DNA of 34,971 bases. It comes from Isotricha intestinalis. Its lineage: Eukaryota; Ciliophora; Litostomatea; Vestibuliferida; Isotrichidae. Position numbers and translations under genes: made by a program. Position 1 is the stretch's first letter. The number at the start of each line of letters is the position of its first letter. Positions 32,100 to 34,971 of this stretch are shown here, one piece after another. The notes under the pieces are model-generated. The model ran no database searches, was not told the origin of the DNA, and saw nothing but the letters and a program-made list of their open reading frames with translations. The stretch spans positions 1-34,971 of the forward strand of contig JAJJLU010003729.1 of assembly GCA_023807065.1 (NCBI GenBank), written 5' to 3'.

Positions 32100-33331
32100 T
32101 TTTAGGTTCATCACATACAATTTTATTAAATTCAAATGGAAAACTTTTTACTTGGGGATGGAATAACAATAATCAATGTGGAATAAACTCACAAAAAAAT
32201 AATAATTATATTTTACCTAATTTTAAGGGATTAAAAAATAATAATAATCAATTCTGTGATTTACCAGTTTTAAATTATCAAAATATAAAAGTTATAAATA
32301 AAGATTATTTAGGTAAAATAATAAATTGTTTTTCTAATGAAGATTATACATATTTATTAAATGATCAAGGAACTGTTTTTTCCTTTGGAAACAATAATTA
32401 CGGTCAATTAGGTCATGGAAATTTTTTTTTTTCAAATGAACCAAAAATTATTCAAAATTTAAAAAATAAAATTATAGATATTCAATCAACAAATAAAATA
32501 ACTTTTGCATTAACAAAAGATAATGAAATTTATTATTGGTTTCATTTTAAAGAAATTAAAAGTGAATTAACAATTCCAACTTTATTAAATTTAAATAAAA
32601 TAAAAATAAAACAAATTTCATGTGGATATAATTTTACAATGTTATTATCAAAAAATGGAATTTTATATTCAATGGGTTCAAATGAAAAAGGTGAATTAGG
32701 ATTATCAAATGATAAAAATGAAATAAATGAAAATCCTTTTATAATAGAACCACAAGAAAATATTTTTTTGTCAAATATATTAAAAGAAAAAATATGTAAT
32801 GTAAAATGTGGATTTAAACATACAATTTGTATGGTTAATGGTGGAAAAATATTTGGTTGGGGAAATAATACTTTTGGACAATTAGGATTAGGAAATTTAA
32901 AAAATATTTTAATACCTACAAATATTTTTATTAAAAATTCAAAAGAAAAAATAATTCAAATTCAATGTGGTTTTAGAAATAGTATTTTTTTCACTGAAAA
33001 TAGAAATATATATTATTGTGGAATTTTAGATAAAGAAAATAAAAGTAGAATTCCTAAAAAATTTATTATTGAAAATAAATCTAAAGAAATAAATAATGAA
33101 TATGAGTTTTGCCCTGTTAAAATTTATAGTTCTTGGAACAAAAATATGTCAATTTTTTATGCTAGTATTGCTGATGTTAGATTAATATATAATCAAATTA
33201 ATAATATACATAAAGTTTGGAAAATTTTAGATATATTAAACAAAAATTGGAATAATGATTATATTATTTGTAAAAATATTGAAAGTATTAGTAATTATTT
33301 TTCATCTTCTTTTATGAAAAAAAATAATTAA
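32069..33331 (+). CDS. RCC1-repeat (beta-propeller) protein or C-terminal part of the myosin
   Basis: A 420-residue frame with RCC1-type repeats across residues 5-325: SSHTILLNSNGKLFTWGWNN, YTYLLNDQGTVFSFGNNNYG, YNFTMLLSKNGILYSMGSN, KHTICMVNGGKIFGWGNN and RNSIFFTENRNIYYCG, each with the usual GxxHT..L...G.++.WG.N.xGQLG pattern (clear in GQLGHGN and GQLGLGN). The C-terminal ~75 residues (KIYSSWNKNMSIFYASIADVR onward) form a helical extension. The first ATG lies inside the myosin gene, 31 nt before the myosin stop, leaving no room for a promoter. Myosins with C-terminal RCC1-type repeats are known in alveolates (from memory), so this may be the tail of the myosin joined by a frameshift or broken by a sequence error. 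No intron of the right phase was found. Confidence 0.8.
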   Translation: MENNTPIQKIVLGSSHTILLNSNGKLFTWGWNNNNQCGINSQKNNNYILPNFKGLKNNNNQFCDLPVLNYQNIKVINKDYLGKIINCFSNEDYTYLLNDQGTVFSFGNNNYGQLGHGNFFFSNEPKIIQNLKNKIIDIQSTNKITFALTKDNEIYYWFHFKEIKSELTIPTLLNLNKIKIKQISCGYNFTMLLSKNGILYSMGSNEKGELGLSNDKNEINENPFIIEPQENIFLSNILKEKICNVKCGFKHTICMVNGGKIFGWGNNTFGQLGLGNLKNILIPTNIFIKNSKEKIIQIQCGFRNSIFFTENRNIYYCGILDKENKSRIPKKFIIENKSKEINNEYEFCPVKIYSSWNKNMSIFYASIADVRLIYNQINNIHKVWKILDILNKNWNNDYIICKNIESISNYFSSSFMKKNN

Positions 33332-33621
33332 AATTATTTTTATATTTTTAAGGATTAAAATTATCAATTCTTTTTTTTCAACAAAGAATAAAAACAAAAA
33401 TGAATTTTTCAAATTTAAATCTCAGATTCAAAATTTATGATTTGATAAGCAAGAAATAAAATATGCATTAAAAATAAAAAGATATAACATCTCAATTTGT
33501 ATAAAATAAATTAAACATTGAAAATACATGTATTTTATCCTTAATATGTATTTAAATTTTTTATACTATAAAAATAAAACATTTCTTTTAAAAAATAAAA
33601 TAAAAAAATAAAAAAATCACA
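33332..33621. other. Intergenic stretch before the MORN gene
   Basis: 290 bases of AT-rich sequence with no gene recognised. The last ~30 bases are A-rich, as is usual just before starts in this window. Confidence 0.6.
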
Positions 33622-34821
33622 ATGGGATGTTCATGTGTTAAAAACAATAAAGAGTCAGATTTAAATACACAAGCCTTATCTCAACTAGTAAGTAAATTTA
33701 AAAAAGATCCTAAACTAATGAAATCCCTAATAAAAACACAGAGTAAACTTCGTGGACTATTTCTAAGAAATCGTATAAAAACAGAAATTCACCCGAAAAA
33801 ATTTATGCCAAATGATTCGAGTTACAAATACATAAAAATAAGTACAAATAAAATAACAGAAGACGACATTCGTAAACTGTTTCAAAAATATCCTCCATTA
33901 AACGATGGAGTTCCTGTGACATTAAAGCAGGCAGTAGAATATGAAAACAAAGCGATTTTCTATGGTGAATGGTCAAATATCGATAATGAAAGATATGGTC
34001 GTGGAATTCAAATATGGATGGATGGTTCTAAATATGAAGGATATTGGAAAAATGACAAAGCAAATGTTCGTGGTAAATTAATTCATGCTGATGGAGATAT
34101 TTATGAAGGTGAATGGGTGGATGATAAAGCAGAAGGTTATGGTGTTTATTCACATTTAGATGGTGCTAAATATGAAGGTTATTGGAAAGATGATAAACAA
34201 GATGGAAAAGGTATTGAAAGTTGGCCTGATGGTACTTCCTATGATGGTGATTATAAACAGGGGAAAAAAAATGGAAATGGGAAATTTAAATGGGCTGATG
34301 GAAGCGTTTATGAAGGACAGTTTTTTGATAATAATATTAATGGGAAGGGGACATATATTTGGAGTGATAAAAGACAATATTCTGGTGATTGGAAAAATAA
34401 TAAAATGGATGGACAAGGTCTTTTTATTTGGCCAGATAAAAGAAAGTATCAAGGTGGATATAAAGAAGATAAAAAAGATGGTTATGGCGTTTTTGAATGG
34501 AGTGATGGAAGGAAATATAGAGGTCATTGGAAAAATGGAAGACAAGATGGTGAAGGAGAATTTTATCATACTTCAACAAGAAAATGGAAAAAAGGGATTT
34601 GGAGTGAGGGAAAAAGGATTAAGTGGATTAATGATAGTAATAACAATAACAATAATAATAACAATAACAATAACAATAATGATAATGATAATCAAAATGT
34701 TATTAATGAAAATGATAATAATAATGATAATAATGATGGGAACAATAATATTGATACAGGGAATAATGATAATCAAGATATTGAGAATGATTATAATAAA
34801 TTGAAACAATTTATTAGTTAA
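33622..34821 (+). CDS. MORN-repeat protein with MGC start and Asn/Asp-rich tail
   Basis: A 399-residue protein. The MGCSC start is a likely N-myristoylation/palmitoylation signal, so it is probably membrane-bound. An IQ-like helix lies at about 35-55 (LIKTQSKLRGLFLRNRIK), a possible calmodulin site. Roughly ten MORN repeats follow at about 110-335 (YEGYWKNDKANVRGKLIHAD, YEGEWVDDKAEGYGVYSHLD, YEGQFFDNNINGKGTYIWSD and similar), ending KWKKGIWSEGKRIKWI. MORN repeats bind lipids and scaffold membrane-cytoskeleton sites; this MGC-IQ-MORN form is common in ciliates. The last ~60 residues are nearly all Asn and Asp. Its 5' half uses CGT for Arg and more C/G at third positions than its neighbours, suggesting stronger selection or higher expression. 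Confidence 0.9.
   Translation: MGCSCVKNNKESDLNTQALSQLVSKFKKDPKLMKSLIKTQSKLRGLFLRNRIKTEIHPKKFMPNDSSYKYIKISTNKITEDDIRKLFQKYPPLNDGVPVTLKQAVEYENKAIFYGEWSNIDNERYGRGIQIWMDGSKYEGYWKNDKANVRGKLIHADGDIYEGEWVDDKAEGYGVYSHLDGAKYEGYWKDDKQDGKGIESWPDGTSYDGDYKQGKKNGNGKFKWADGSVYEGQFFDNNINGKGTYIWSDKRQYSGDWKNNKMDGQGLFIWPDKRKYQGGYKEDKKDGYGVFEWSDGRKYRGHWKNGRQDGEGEFYHTSTRKWKKGIWSEGKRIKWINDSNNNNNNNNNNNNNNDNDNQNVINENDNNNDNNDGNNNIDTGNNDNQDIENDYNKLKQFIS
34635..34790 (+). repeat. AAT/AAC/GAT trinucleotide repeat coding an Asn/Asp tract
   Basis: Near-continuous AAY and GAT codons at the 3' end of the MORN gene encode a low-complexity Asn/Asp tail. The synonymous AAT/AAC mix shows it is not a pure microsatellite. It creates long false frames on the other strand. 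Confidence 0.85.
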
Positions 34822-34971
34822 TTAATATAATGGATTTTTTTATTTTTTTGGAGGATTTTTGCCTTGGGATATCAGAATTGAACAATTTTTTATTGTTTAT
34901 TTTTATTATCCATGTTTTAATTAATTTAATTTAACTTTTCATAGAATATTTATTATATTTTTAATTTTTTC
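34822..34971. other. Right-edge flank
   Basis: 150 bases of AT-rich 3' flank. No gene, telomere repeat or RNA was recognised. Confidence 0.6.

Noticed and set aside
31857..32105. An intron joining myosin to the RCC1 frame
   Set aside because: The available GT donors (31857, 32054) paired with nearby AGs give lengths of the wrong remainder modulo three or leave a stop in the RCC1 frame.
34156..34809. Long frames overlapping the MORN gene on the minus strand and in another plus frame (up to 214 residues)
   Set aside because: They are shadows of the MORN repeats and the Asn/Asp tract; the translations are Ile/Met/Lys monotony without domains.
1..34971. Whole window using a ciliate code with TAA/TAG = Gln
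   Set aside because: Genes totalling thousands of codons, including frames of 1871 and 1801 residues, contain no internal TAA/TAG and end at them.

Overview
The window is very AT-rich nuclear DNA from a unicellular eukaryote. It has long open genes, short gaps and very small GT-AG introns (28, 28, 37, 39 and 47 nt, plus a possible 46-nt one). The gene set is two giant PAS/multi-membrane receptors of the kind annotated TmcB/TmcC, a tubby protein, a ZC2HC1-type zinc-finger protein, an MGC-start MORN protein, a myosin with RCC1 repeats next to it, lipin and an A/B-type cyclin. This best fits a ciliated protist, most likely a ciliate-like alveolate; a metamonad is a weaker alternative. The supported genes read in the standard code: none has an internal TAA or TAG, and their stops are TAA (most), TAG (myosin) and TGA (first receptor). 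That excludes a Tetrahymena/Paramecium-type code for these genes. No telomere, tRNA, rRNA, transposon or CRISPR was recognised.

Layout, left to right: a partial minus-strand gene at the edge (1-160); PAS receptor 1 (-, 743-6358); a 1.3-kb gap with a relic-like frame; a two-membrane-segment protein (+, 7647-8429); a second gap; tubby protein (-, 9297-10250) divergent, across 59 bp, from a basic protein of unknown role (+, 10310-11398); a gap holding a short GC-richer open block; lipin (-, 11889-13841); a 1.7-kb gap with broken coding-like pieces; cyclin (-, 15526-17495); zinc-finger protein (-, 17714-18610); a gap with a broken ankyrin-like stretch; a leucine-rich-repeat protein (+, 19641-20417) convergent with a coiled-coil protein (-, 20499-22637); PAS receptor 2 (+, 22897-28302); myosin (+, 28473-32099) overlapping an RCC1-repeat frame (+, 32069-33331); and a MORN protein (+, 33622-34821).

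Three gene models need splicing. The cyclin has three exons: what looks like a separate 203-residue gene upstream is its N-terminal part, joined through two 28-nt introns, and it brings in a second KEN motif. The zinc-finger gene has three exons. The myosin gains a 31-nt first exon and an SH3-like N-terminus. Each spliced length is a multiple of three.

The genes do not form one pathway. They are ordinary cell-biology genes: signalling receptors, ciliary/phosphoinositide functions, motor, cell cycle and lipid synthesis. The points most worth a second look are the myosin/RCC1 overlap in the -1 frame with an A-AAA-AAT run, the intron-sized gaps that hide exons, and the coding-like relics in the gaps, where TAA/TAG sit in glutamine-like contexts.
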